A program made the position numbers and the translations under genes. The notes beneath the pieces are model-generated. The model made no database searches and was not told where the DNA came from. It saw nothing but the letters and a program-made list of their open reading frames with translations. Shown piece after piece: positions 1 through 7,577 of a stretch of 64,000 bases of DNA; within the stretch, counting starts at the first letter, position 1, and each line of letters opens with the position of its first letter. The stretch is taken from assembly GCA_964461265.1 (NCBI GenBank), contig CAYWTS010000007.1, positions 1 through 64,000 on the forward strand, read 5' to 3'. The stretch comes from CAYWTS01 sp964461265 (GTDB taxonomy: Bacteria > Bacteroidota > Ignavibacteria > Tepidaquicellales > OLB5).

Positions 1-62
1 TCAGTTGGTAGAGCACATCCTTGGTAAGGATGAGGTCACCGGTTCAATCCCGGTCATCAGCT
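1..62 (+). tRNA. tRNA-Thr (GGT), 5' end cut by the window
   Basis: The D arm, anticodon arm (stem CATCC/GGATG around loop TTGGTAA, anticodon GGT at about 23-25), T arm (ACCGG-TTCAATC-CCGGT, 38-54) and 3' acceptor strand CATCAGC (55-61) with discriminator T62 are all visible. The 5' acceptor strand lies before the window. CCA is not encoded. It is the first element of the tRNA/rpmG/secE/nusG cluster, so the transcript probably starts upstream of the window. Confidence 0.93.
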
Positions 63-77
63 CAATACTGAGAAGAG

Positions 78-150
78 GCGGGAGTAACTCAGTTGGTAGA
101 GTCACAGCCTTCCAAGCTGTTGGTCGCGGGTTCGAGTCCCGTCTCCCGCT
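78..150 (+). tRNA. tRNA-Gly (TCC)
   Basis: A complete cloverleaf: acceptor GCGGGAG (78-84) pairs with CTCCCGC (143-149); anticodon stem ACAGC/GCTGT encloses loop CTTCCAA with anticodon TCC; the T arm is CGGG-TTCGAGT-CCCG-like. CCA is not encoded. It lies 15 nt after tRNA-Thr and is probably cotranscribed with it. Confidence 0.95.
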
Positions 151-186
151 CGATTTATAAAGTTATTTGAAATTAAGCAACAAAGA

Positions 187-232
187 GTCATCCCGCAAAA
201 AGCGGGATTGGTCATCCCGCCTGAGGCGGGAT
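187..232 (+). repeat. tandem REP-like palindromes (two GTCATCCCGC...GCGGGAT units)
   Basis: Two adjacent copies of the same unit are seen: GTC followed by ATCCCGC-aaaaa-GCGGGAT (187-208) and GTC followed by ATCCCGC-ctgag-GCGGGAT (211-232). Each forms a 7-bp stem with a 5-nt loop. They sit between tRNA-Gly and rpmG, where related genomes often carry tuf. Related single units recur, for example near 35605. As RNA they could mark processing or stability sites; that is inference. Confidence 0.8.
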
Positions 233-257
233 CTCCCGCTCAAAAATAAATAAGTTA

Positions 258-419
258 ATGGCAAAAGAAGGAAGAACAATAATCACACTCGAATGCACTG
301 TATGCAAGAATCGAAACTATTCTACAACCAAGAATAAAACCAAACATTCTTCAAGAGTAGAATTCAAAAAATTTTGCAGGTTCTGTAACAAACATACATC
401 CCATAAGGAAACCAAATAA
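258..419 (+). CDS. rpmG: 50S ribosomal protein L33
   Basis: A 53-codon gene starting MAKEGRTIITLECTVCKNRN and ending HTSHKETK. Ribosomal protein bL33 is a small basic protein of the large subunit near the E site. This copy keeps two CxxC pairs (ECTVCKN near residues 13-16 and FCRFCNK near 40-43), so it is the zinc-binding C+ form. Length matches the family. It sits between tRNA-Gly and tRNA-Trp just upstream of secE, the usual place for rpmG in many bacteria. The stop at 417-419 is 2 nt before tRNA-Trp, so the transcript must be cut by tRNA processing. There is only a weak purine-rich ribosome site before the ATG. Confidence 0.95.
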   Translation: MAKEGRTIITLECTVCKNRNYSTTKNKTKHSSRVEFKKFCRFCNKHTSHKETK

Positions 420-421
420 AT

Positions 422-494
422 ACGTCAGTGGCTCAATTGGTAGAGCAGCGGTCTCCAAAACCGCAGGTTGGGGGTTCGAGTCCCTCCTGACGTG
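422..494 (+). tRNA. tRNA-Trp (CCA)
   Basis: Acceptor ACGTCAG (422-428) pairs with CTGACGT (487-493), discriminator G494. The anticodon arm GCGGT-CTCCAAA-ACCGC gives anticodon CCA, and the T arm has TTCGAGT in the loop. It is wedged between rpmG (2 nt upstream) and secE (18 nt downstream). This tRNA-Trp-secE-nusG arrangement is widespread in bacteria and suggests that the secE 5' end is generated by tRNA 3' processing. Confidence 0.96.
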
Positions 495-512
495 CTATTA
501 AAGCACGGGAAA

Positions 513-713
513 ATGGATAAAACTGAAAGTATCAGATTCAAAATAATTAATTTCTTCGTCGATATCGTAAAAGAAATGAAAAAAGTTACATGGCCTAAAA
601 AGGAAGAACTGAAAGAGTCAACAATTGTTGTACTTATATCTTCCCTTATTTTTGCTGTGTTCGTTTATCTGGTCGATAAAATAATCAGCGAAGGCCTCAA
701 AGCAATTTTTTAA
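513..713 (+). CDS. secE: preprotein translocase subunit SecE
   Basis: A 66-residue protein with the short, single-transmembrane SecE form. SecE stabilises SecY in the SecYEG translocon of the inner membrane. The sequence has the amphipathic segment with the family motif EMKKVTWPKKEEL (residues about 21-33), followed by one membrane span (STIVVLISSLIFAVFVYLV). I chose the ATG at 513. An in-frame GTG at 468 would start inside tRNA-Trp and add unrelated residues. The stop overlaps the nusG start (TAATG at 711-715), so the two are probably translationally coupled. Confidence 0.96.
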   Translation: MDKTESIRFKIINFFVDIVKEMKKVTWPKKEELKESTIVVLISSLIFAVFVYLVDKIISEGLKAIF

Positions 714-1288
714 TGGTTGAAACTGCACAAAATAAAGATTTAAGTTCTTCTGCAACCGATAAAAAATGGTTTGCTATCAGAACTATTACCGGTCATGAAA
801 AAAGAGTTAAAGCTTATCTTGAAAGTGAAATCGATGTACTTAACCTAGGACACAAGATATTCCAGGTTCTTATACCGGAAGAAAAGGTTTTTGAAGTTAA
901 AGGCGGGAAGAAAAAAATAAAATCAAAGAACTTTTTCCCGGGTTATATTTTAATTGAAACCCTGTTAGATCAGGAAGTCTCGGATTTTATTTCAAGAGCA
1001 CCCTCGGTTTTAAAAATGGTCGGTTCTAAAACTGAACCTATCCCTTTACGCGAAGATGAAGTTAAAAGAATTCTCGGCAGAATATACGATTCCGGTGACC
1101 AGGAAAAGATTGATGTTCAGTTTGAAAAGGGAGACTTGATAAAAGTTATCAACGGACCTTTTGTTAATTTCAACGGTGTGATTGAAGATATTAACCTGGA
1201 ACGAATGAAAGTTCGTGTGATGGTAAGTATCTTCGGCAGAAAAACACCAATCGAATTAGATTTTACACAAATAGAAAGAGAAAAATAA
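713..1288 (+). CDS. nusG: transcription termination/antitermination protein NusG
   Basis: A 191-residue NusG, the usual length for the two-domain form. The NGN domain (about 18-125) binds the RNA polymerase clamp and begins KKWFAIRTITGHEKRVKAYL, with the FFPGYILIE core. The C-terminal KOW domain (about 135-190) carries FEKGDLIKVINGPFVNFNG and contacts Rho or ribosomal S10. The gene overlaps secE and ends 4 nt before rplK. The N-terminal residues MVETAQNKDLSSSATD are a short unstructured extension. Rho is also encoded in this window. Confidence 0.97.
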   Translation: MVETAQNKDLSSSATDKKWFAIRTITGHEKRVKAYLESEIDVLNLGHKIFQVLIPEEKVFEVKGGKKKIKSKNFFPGYILIETLLDQEVSDFISRAPSVLKMVGSKTEPIPLREDEVKRILGRIYDSGDQEKIDVQFEKGDLIKVINGPFVNFNGVIEDINLERMKVRVMVSIFGRKTPIELDFTQIEREK

Positions 1289-1292
1289 ACAG

Positions 1293-1718
1293 ATGGCAAA
1301 AAAGATAGCCGGTTATGTAAAGTTACAAATTCCTGCCGGACAGGCAACAATGGCTCCTCCGGTTGGACCTGCACTCGGACAGCGTGGTATTAACGGTATG
1401 GAATTCTGCAAACAGTTTAATGCAAGAACACAAAAAGAACAGGGGCTGATTATTCCCGTAGTAATTACAATTTACTCGGATAAATCATTTACGTTTATAA
1501 CAAAAACACCTCCTGCAGCCGTACTGCTTTTAAAAGCTGCTAAATTAGAAAAAGGCAGTGCTCAATCGAACAGAAACAAAGTAGGAAAAGTATCCAAACA
1601 ACAGGTAAAAGAAATTGCAGAATTAAAGATGAAAGACCTGAACGCACGCACTATTGAAGCAGCTTCAAAAATTATTGCCGGTACTGCAAGAAGTATGGGT
1701 ATTACAATAGAAGGATAA
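1293..1718 (+). CDS. rplK: 50S ribosomal protein L11
   Basis: A 141-residue uL11. It binds the GTPase-associated centre of 23S rRNA with L10 and L7/L12. Seen: the N-terminal domain with KLQIPAGQATMAPPVGPALG and GINGMEFCKQFNART, which contains the conserved prolines around which thiopeptide antibiotics bind; and the C-terminal rRNA-binding domain ending with GTARSMGITIEG. Only 4 nt separate it from nusG, and rplA follows directly, so there is no room for a separate L1-binding leader before rplK as in E. coli. Confidence 0.97.
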   Translation: MAKKIAGYVKLQIPAGQATMAPPVGPALGQRGINGMEFCKQFNARTQKEQGLIIPVVITIYSDKSFTFITKTPPAAVLLLKAAKLEKGSAQSNRNKVGKVSKQQVKEIAELKMKDLNARTIEAASKIIAGTARSMGITIEG

Positions 1719-2426
1719 ATGTACATTACCGCTATGAAAGCAACAAAAAGAAGAAAAATATTTTCTAAAAATCTTGACTTCAATAAGATATATTCGATTA
1801 ACGAGGCTGTAGCCAGGGTTAAAGAAACTGCTAATGCCAAATTTGATGAATCGGTTGATATTGCCATTAAACTTGGTGTTGACCCCAGGCAGGCTGACCA
1901 GATGGTAAGAGGAACTGTCAGTCTTCCCAACGGAACAGGAAAAACAGTAAAAGTTCTTGTAATAGCCAAACCTGAAAAACAGGAAGATGCTAAAAATGCC
2001 GGAGCCGACTATGTTGGTTTCGAAGATTACCTGAAACAAATACAGGAAGGCTGGTCAGATTGCGATGTTATTATTGCAGCACCTGATACAATGAGCGAGC
2101 TTGGAAAACTTGGCAAAATTCTGGGTCCAAAAGGCTTAATGCCCAACCCTAAAAGCGGAACCGTAACCAATGATATTGCAAAAGCTGTTAAAGAGGTTAA
2201 AGCAGGCAGGATTGAATTCCGGGTTGATAAAGCCGGAATTGTTCATGCATGTGTTGGCAAAGCATCATTTGAACCTAAAAAACTCGAAGAAAATATACAT
2301 ACTTTTATCAGCCAAATCCTGAAGCTCAAACCACACTCGGCTAAAGGTCAGTATGTAAAAAGCATTACGCTTTCTTCTACTATGGGTTTTGGCTTCACTA
2401 TTAATAAAAACGAAATTTTACATTAA
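1719..2426 (+). CDS. rplA: 50S ribosomal protein L1
   Basis: A 235-residue uL1, forming the L1 stalk that moves deacylated tRNA out of the E site. Seen: FDESVDIAIKLGVDPRQADQ near the N-terminus, the VRGTVSLPNGTGK motif, LGKILGPKGLMPNPKSGTV, and the C-terminal GFGFTINKNE. The start at 1719 follows directly on the rplK stop and has AGAAGG about 5 nt upstream. An alternative ATG at 1734 would give MKATKRRK, closer to the usual L1 N-terminus, so the first five residues are uncertain. Confidence 0.96.
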   Translation: MYITAMKATKRRKIFSKNLDFNKIYSINEAVARVKETANAKFDESVDIAIKLGVDPRQADQMVRGTVSLPNGTGKTVKVLVIAKPEKQEDAKNAGADYVGFEDYLKQIQEGWSDCDVIIAAPDTMSELGKLGKILGPKGLMPNPKSGTVTNDIAKAVKEVKAGRIEFRVDKAGIVHACVGKASFEPKKLEENIHTFISQILKLKPHSAKGQYVKSITLSSTMGFGFTINKNEILH

Positions 2427-2446
2427 TTATTTACCGGAATTGCAAA

Positions 2447-2989
2447 ATGGACAGACAAGCTAAAGAAAATATTGTAACCGAGATTCGACAGATGCTTGAT
2501 AAAGCAAGCGGTTTATATATAACCGATTTTCATGGGCTTACGGTTGAGCAAACCAACGAACTTAGAAACGATTTCTTTGAAGCCAAAGTCGATTACAAGG
2601 TCGTTAAGAATACTCTATTAAGAAAAGCCCTTACTGAAGAGAAAGTTGAAAAATTCTCAAATTCTACCGATAAGATAGTCGAAACACTTAAAGGACAAAC
2701 AGGAATAATATTTGCTTACGATGACCCTGTATCACCTGCAAAGATTTTGAAAAAACATTTCGATAAAATTGAGAAACCGAAATTAAAAATCGCAGTAATC
2801 GAAGACATACCGTATGATAGTTCCAGGTTAGGTGAGCTTGCTACCCTGCCTTCAAAACAGGATATTATTTCATCTATAGTAGGAAGCCTGCATGCACCAA
2901 TAAGCGGTATAGTAAATGCTGTGAGTTCGTTAATACGTGACCTTGCATCTGTAATAGAAGAAGCTGTAAAAGCCAAAGAAAATAAGTAA
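2447..2989 (+). CDS. rplJ: 50S ribosomal protein L10
   Basis: A 180-residue uL10, the base of the stalk that anchors L7/L12 dimers. It has the N-terminal rRNA-binding region (VTEIRQMLDKASGLYITDFH, then VEQTNELRNDFFEAKVDYKV and KNTLLRKAL) and a C-terminal helix (about 150-178) rich in Val/Ala/Glu/Lys that binds L7/L12. Only 20 nt lie between rplA and rplJ, too short for the structured autoregulatory L10 leader known from E. coli and Bacillus. rplL follows after 50 nt. Confidence 0.96.
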   Translation: MDRQAKENIVTEIRQMLDKASGLYITDFHGLTVEQTNELRNDFFEAKVDYKVVKNTLLRKALTEEKVEKFSNSTDKIVETLKGQTGIIFAYDDPVSPAKILKKHFDKIEKPKLKIAVIEDIPYDSSRLGELATLPSKQDIISSIVGSLHAPISGIVNAVSSLIRDLASVIEEAVKAKENK

Positions 2990-3039
2990 AAATATTTCAT
3001 ATATTAAAAAGTTTTTTATAAAATAAAAGGAGATATAAA

Positions 3040-3423
3040 ATGTCCGTCGTCGAAGAATTAGTAGAAAAAATTAGTAACCTTACCCTGATGGAAGCCTCTG
3101 AGTTAAAAAAGGCTCTTGAGGATAAATTCGGTGTTACAGCAGCCGCTCCGGTTATTATGGCAGGAGCAACAGGCGGTGCTCCCGGTGCCGGAGTACCCGC
3201 AGTTGAGGAAAAGACCGAATTCACTGTAGTCCTTGCTGATGCAGGTACATCTAAGATTAATGTAATAAAAGCAGTTAAAAACGCAACTGGACTCGGACTC
3301 ACAGAGGCTAAAGCATTGGTAGAATCGGCACCGAAACCTGTAAAAGAGAATATACCTAAGGCTGACGCTGAAAAACTTAAAGCCGACCTCGAAGCAGCCG
3401 GCGCGAAAGTGGAACTGAAGTAA
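3040..3423 (+). CDS. rplL: 50S ribosomal protein L7/L12
   Basis: A 127-residue bL12, the multi-copy stalk protein that recruits translational GTPases. The N-terminal dimerisation domain (VEELVEKISNLTLMEASELK) is followed by the Ala/Gly/Pro-rich hinge (about 38-58) and the C-terminal domain with KTEFTVVLADAGTSKINVIK and GLGLTEAKALVESAPKPVKE. A good ribosome site, AAAGGAGAT, lies about 8 nt before the ATG, stronger than those of its neighbours, as expected for a protein made in excess. A 216-nt gap with three hairpins separates it from rpoB. Confidence 0.97.
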   Translation: MSVVEELVEKISNLTLMEASELKKALEDKFGVTAAAPVIMAGATGGAPGAGVPAVEEKTEFTVVLADAGTSKINVIKAVKNATGLGLTEAKALVESAPKPVKENIPKADAEKLKADLEAAGAKVELK

Positions 3424-3433
3424 AAAAATAACA

Positions 3434-3608
3434 GATCCCGGGATATTCCACGGGAAATAGTTTTTACATAATCATTTTCGCCCCCCGCAGTACAACGGGG
3501 GACAGTTAGTTAATCTAAACCAGCAAATTCTAAACCAAAAAATTTATATTTTAAAAATCAGGCAGCCCGGTAATTACCCCGATACGCATCGGGATAACCG
3601 GGAGTGCC
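3434..3608 (+). promoter_or_regulatory. rplL-rpoB intergenic leader with three hairpins
   Basis: Three inverted repeats follow one another: TCCCG...CGGGA (3436-3455), followed a few bases later by five T; CCCCCG...CGGGGG (3482-3501); and a two-tier hairpin at 3561-3608 with outer GGCA/TGCC, middle CCCGGT/ACCGGG and inner CCCGAT-acgc-ATCGGG. The last ends about 30 nt before the rpoB ATG. In E. coli this junction holds an attenuator and an RNase III site that lower rpoBC relative to rplJL. A similar role here is inference; the hairpins also resemble the dispersed palindromes elsewhere in the window. Confidence 0.6.
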
Positions 3609-3639
3609 TCATTTATTATTTCCTCACCGGAGAAACCAT

Positions 3640-6600
3640 ATGACAATTGAAATAAATAAACTTCATAACAACGGAAAAAGAATCTTTTTATCACGGCAAG
3701 GATACTCGTCAAGACATGCAGATAGTCCAGACCTGCTTAACGTTCAGCTTGAATCATTCAGAGAATTTCTGCAGGAAGACGTAAATCCATCTGACCGTAA
3801 GCCCTCGGGTATACAGGCAGTTTTCTTAAGAAATTTTCCTATTGTTGATTCACGCGATACTGCTCTTCTGGAGTTTATCGAGTATAACGTAGAGCGGCCG
3901 CAGTATTCCATCCGTGAATGCCAGGAACAGGGTCTTACGTATTCAGTATCGCTGAAGGCAAAGCTCAGACTTTCTACCAAGCCAAACCGTGAGGCTAAAG
4001 AGTATTCAAATACAATCGAGCAGGATGTTTATATGGGCAACATACCATATATGACACCCTATGGCAGTTTCATTATAAACGGAGCTGAGCGTGTTGTTGT
4101 TTCACAGCTGCACCGTGCGCCTGGTGTTGTGTTTGCCGAATCTATTCATCAAAACGGGACAAAACTTTTTTCGGCACGTATTATACCGATGAAAGGTTCA
4201 TGGATTGAGTTTACAACCGATATCAACAGCTGCCTTTTTGCTTATATCGACCGCCGGAAAAAATTTCCCGTTACTACTATTTTACGTGCACTCGGTTACT
4301 CAACCAACGAAGAAATACTTGATCTTTTCGGTCTGCTTGAGGTTGTAGATATCGGGAAAATCTCCGATATGAACGAATTACTTTCAAGACAGCTTTGCGA
4401 TGATTTGATTGATAAAGAAACAGGTGAGTTGCTTTCCGAAAAAGCCGCCAAGATAGATGAAGAACTTCTGGAAAAAATAAAGAATTCTTCTATTACAAAA
4501 CTGAAACTATTCAAATCCGAAAGACCGTTTGAGGAATCACTGATTGCAAATACACTTACAAAAGATGTTTCACAGTCCGAATCGGATGCACTGGAAGAAA
4601 TATCACGCCAGTTACGCTCAATAGAAGCTGACGATGAAACCGCTAAAAACCTTGTCGATAAACTTTTCTTCAACGAAAAGAAATACGATCTCGGTGAAGT
4701 TGGCCGTTATAAAATAAATTACAGGCTTGGACTGGATATACCATCCGACAAGACTGTTTTAACCAAAGAAGACATTATCTCGATTATAAATTACCTGATA
4801 GAACTTGAAGCGGGAAAGAAGGAAATAGATGACATCGACCACCTTGGCAACCGGCGTGTGAGAACAGTTGCTGAACAGCTTTCACAGCAATTTAATGTAG
4901 GGCTTGCACGTATGGCACGCACAATACGCGAACGCATGAGCATCCACGATGAAGAAAATATTACACCTGCAAACCTTGTAAGTGCTAGAACTATTACCAC
5001 CGCATTGATTTCGTTCTTCGGAACAAGCCAGCTTTCGCAATATATGGATCAGACAAATCCGCTTTCGGAACTTACACACAAACGAAGGGTAAGTGCACTT
5101 GGACCGGGCGGATTAACCAGAGAAAGAGCAGGATTCGAAGTACGTGACGTCCATTATACACACTATGGAAGACTTTGCCCTATCGAAACTCCTGAAGGTC
5201 CTAATATCGGATTGATTTCATCTCTTTGCACACATGCAAGAATATCTAACTTCGGATTTATAGAAACACCTTACATTAAAGTTAAAAACGGAAGACTAAC
5301 CAATGAAATAGATTATCTTTCAGCAGAAAAAGAGGACCATTTTATCATATCTCAGGCTAATATCCCTCTTGAAACATCCTCCGGTAAGACAGGTTTACCT
5401 TCATATACAGGCAAACGCTTAAGCGAAGAAAAAATCAAAGCAAGATACAAGGGTGATTTCCCTATTGTTCACGCCGATGAAGTAAATTACATGGATGTTG
5501 CACCAAACCAGATAGTAAGTGCAGCGGCAGCATTAATTCCGTTTCTTGAACACGATGATGCTAACCGTGCACTAATGGGTTCAAATATGCAGCGTCAGGC
5601 AGTTCCTCTGATGCGTCCCGAGGCTCCGCTGGTGGGAACGGGCTACGAAGAAAAAGTTGCCCTTGATTCAAGAAGTCTGCTTGTTGCAGAAGGCGACGGC
5701 ACAGTTATGCATGTTTCAGCCGATAAAATCGTAGTCAAATATGAGATCGATAAAACGAGTGAAGAAGCATTGTCAAGCTTTCCGCCTTCTAACACCTACA
5801 CAACAGACGAAGAGAGTGAGATCCGCGAGTATACGCTCACAAAGTTCCTCCGCACAAACCAGGATACATGCATTAATCAACGGCCCCTGGTTAAAACTGA
5901 CTCTAAAGTTAAAAAGGGGGATGTGCTTGCCGACGGACCTGCAACACATAACGGTGAGCTTGCACTGGGGCGTAACGTTTTAGTTGCCTTTATGCCCTGG
6001 AAAGGATATAACTTCGAAGACGCAATAGTAATAAGCGAGCGGATTGTTGCTGAAGACGTGTTCACATCAATACATATCGAAGAGTTCGAGCTGCAGGTTC
6101 GTGACACTAAACGAGGTGAGGAAGAATTAACGCGTGATATCCCTAATGTAAGCGAAGAAGCCACGAAAGACCTCGACGAAGACGGAATAGTGAGAATAGG
6201 GGCTGAGGTTAAGGAAAATGATATACTTATAGGCAAGGTAACTCCAAAGGGTGAAACCGAACCGACACCGGAAGAAAAACTGCTGCGTGCTATTTTCGGT
6301 GATAAAGCAGGTGACGTAAAAGATGCATCGCTAAAAGCTCCCCCGGGTATGAAAGGTGTAGTAATCAACAAGAAACTTTTCACACGCAAACAGCGTGACA
6401 CCGAAACCCGGAAAGAGGAAAAGAAGAAACTCGATAAGCTTGAAGCCGACAGGCGCGAGGAACTCAGGAACCTGCACGAAAAAATGGCTGGAAAGCTCGG
6501 AATACTTTTCGAAGGAAAAGAGTCGCTTGGCATTAAAACACTCGACGGTACAACTGTTATACGCAGCGGCGTAAGCTTGAAGAAAGATACTTTCAGGAAC

Positions 6601-7557
6601 CTGCTTGATAACCCGGCATTTGTAAGCAAAAATGTATCCGGTTCTTCGGGCACACCAGGTCTTTTTGATTTCCTGAACCTGGATATATCTAATGAATGGA
6701 CTTCATCGAGGAAAGCACACCAGGTACTGCAAAGCATATACCGGAATTACAAACAAAAACTGAATCATATAGAGGAACAGGCAAAAAGACTATGCAACAA
6801 GATTATCCTTGGAGATGAGCTGCCAGCCGGTGTTGTAAAAATGGCAAAGGTATATGTAGCCAAGAAAAAGAAGCTGTCGGTAGGTGATAAAATGGCCGGG
6901 CGTCACGGGAACAAAGGTGTAGTTGCAAAAGTAGTACCCGTAGAAGATATGCCCTTTTTACCCGACGGTACACCGGTTGATATAGTGTTAAATCCTTTGG
7001 GGGTACCATCAAGAATGAATCTGGGACAGCTTTATGAAACTGCACTGGGATGGGCTGCCAAAATCCTTGGGTGTAAATTTGCCACACCAGTGTTCGACGG
7101 AGCTTCGTTCGAAGACATTATAGAAATACTTAAGAAAGCAGGACTGCCGCTTAACTCACGTTCATCACTTTATGACGGACTGACCGGGACGAAATTTGAT
7201 CAGGAAGTTACGGTAGGCTACATATACATGATGAAGCTCTCGCACCTTTCGGACGACAAGATACACGCACGCTCGATAGGACCATACTCGCTAATAACAC
7301 AGCAGCCGCTTGGGGGAAAAGCACAGTTCGGCGGACAGCGTTTCGGAGAGATGGAGGTATGGGCATTAGAGGGCTATGGCGCCGCCTATACTCTTCAGGA
7401 AATGCTTACCGCAAAGTCGGATGATGTAATGGGCCGCAGCAAGACTTACGAAGCACTGATAAAAGGTGATAATGCACCTGAACCCAATATTCCCGAATCG
7501 TTTAATGTTCTGGTTAAAGAACTGCAAGGGCTCTGCCTTGATGTTACTCTTGAATAA
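3640..7557 (+). CDS. rpoB: DNA-directed RNA polymerase subunit beta
   Basis: A 1305-residue beta subunit with all conserved regions. Seen: the rifampicin-pocket segment SQLSQYMDQTNPLSELTH followed by KRRVSALGPGGLTRERAG, with the positions matching E. coli Q513, D516, H526 and S531 in their sensitive state; CPIETPEGPNIGLI; the MGSNMQRQAVPL motif; and GRHGNKGVVAK near the active site. A Lys/Glu/Arg-rich stretch around residues 910-960 is a lineage insertion. I chose ATG 3640, preceded by CCGGAGAAACC, instead of the GTG at 3604, which lies inside the upstream hairpin. rpoC follows 20 nt later. Confidence 0.98.
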   Translation: MTIEINKLHNNGKRIFLSRQGYSSRHADSPDLLNVQLESFREFLQEDVNPSDRKPSGIQAVFLRNFPIVDSRDTALLEFIEYNVERPQYSIRECQEQGLTYSVSLKAKLRLSTKPNREAKEYSNTIEQDVYMGNIPYMTPYGSFIINGAERVVVSQLHRAPGVVFAESIHQNGTKLFSARIIPMKGSWIEFTTDINSCLFAYIDRRKKFPVTTILRALGYSTNEEILDLFGLLEVVDIGKISDMNELLSRQLCDDLIDKETGELLSEKAAKIDEELLEKIKNSSITKLKLFKSERPFEESLIANTLTKDVSQSESDALEEISRQLRSIEADDETAKNLVDKLFFNEKKYDLGEVGRYKINYRLGLDIPSDKTVLTKEDIISIINYLIELEAGKKEIDDIDHLGNRRVRTVAEQLSQQFNVGLARMARTIRERMSIHDEENITPANLVSARTITTALISFFGTSQLSQYMDQTNPLSELTHKRRVSALGPGGLTRERAGFEVRDVHYTHYGRLCPIETPEGPNIGLISSLCTHARISNFGFIETPYIKVKNGRLTNEIDYLSAEKEDHFIISQANIPLETSSGKTGLPSYTGKRLSEEKIKARYKGDFPIVHADEVNYMDVAPNQIVSAAAALIPFLEHDDANRALMGSNMQRQAVPLMRPEAPLVGTGYEEKVALDSRSLLVAEGDGTVMHVSADKIVVKYEIDKTSEEALSSFPPSNTYTTDEESEIREYTLTKFLRTNQDTCINQRPLVKTDSKVKKGDVLADGPATHNGELALGRNVLVAFMPWKGYNFEDAIVISERIVAEDVFTSIHIEEFELQVRDTKRGEEELTRDIPNVSEEATKDLDEDGIVRIGAEVKENDILIGKVTPKGETEPTPEEKLLRAIFGDKAGDVKDASLKAPPGMKGVVINKKLFTRKQRDTETRKEEKKKLDKLEADRREELRNLHEKMAGKLGILFEGKESLGIKTLDGTTVIRSGVSLKKDTFRNLLDNPAFVSKNVSGSSGTPGLFDFLNLDISNEWTSSRKAHQVLQSIYRNYKQKLNHIEEQAKRLCNKIILGDELPAGVVKMAKVYVAKKKKLSVGDKMAGRHGNKGVVAKVVPVEDMPFLPDGTPVDIVLNPLGVPSRMNLGQLYETALGWAAKILGCKFATPVFDGASFEDIIEILKKAGLPLNSRSSLYDGLTGTKFDQEVTVGYIYMMKLSHLSDDKIHARSIGPYSLITQQPLGGKAQFGGQRFGEMEVWALEGYGAAYTLQEMLTAKSDDVMGRSKTYEALIKGDNAPEPNIPESFNVLVKELQGLCLDVTLE

Positions 7558-7577
7558 AAAAATAATTATAAAATTAT

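Noticed and set aside
187..232. Possible CRISPR or terminator
   Set aside because: Only two short units with no spacers of constant length and no T tract; better explained as REP-like palindromes.
468..512. GTG-started N-terminal extension of secE
   Set aside because: It begins inside tRNA-Trp and adds residues unlike SecE; ATG 513 fits the family.
3604..3639. GTG-started extension of rpoB
   Set aside because: It lies in the 3' arm of the hairpin before rpoB; ATG 3640 has a ribosome site and the usual RpoB N-terminus.
3744..5079. Several 60-125 codon antisense frames over rpoB and rpoC
   Set aside because: These overlap strongly conserved coding sequence and have no independent support.
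5877..6737. 286-codon open frame on the - strand opposite rpoB
   Set aside because: It is Ser-rich shadow sequence complementary to a conserved gene, with no family resemblance and no ribosome site.
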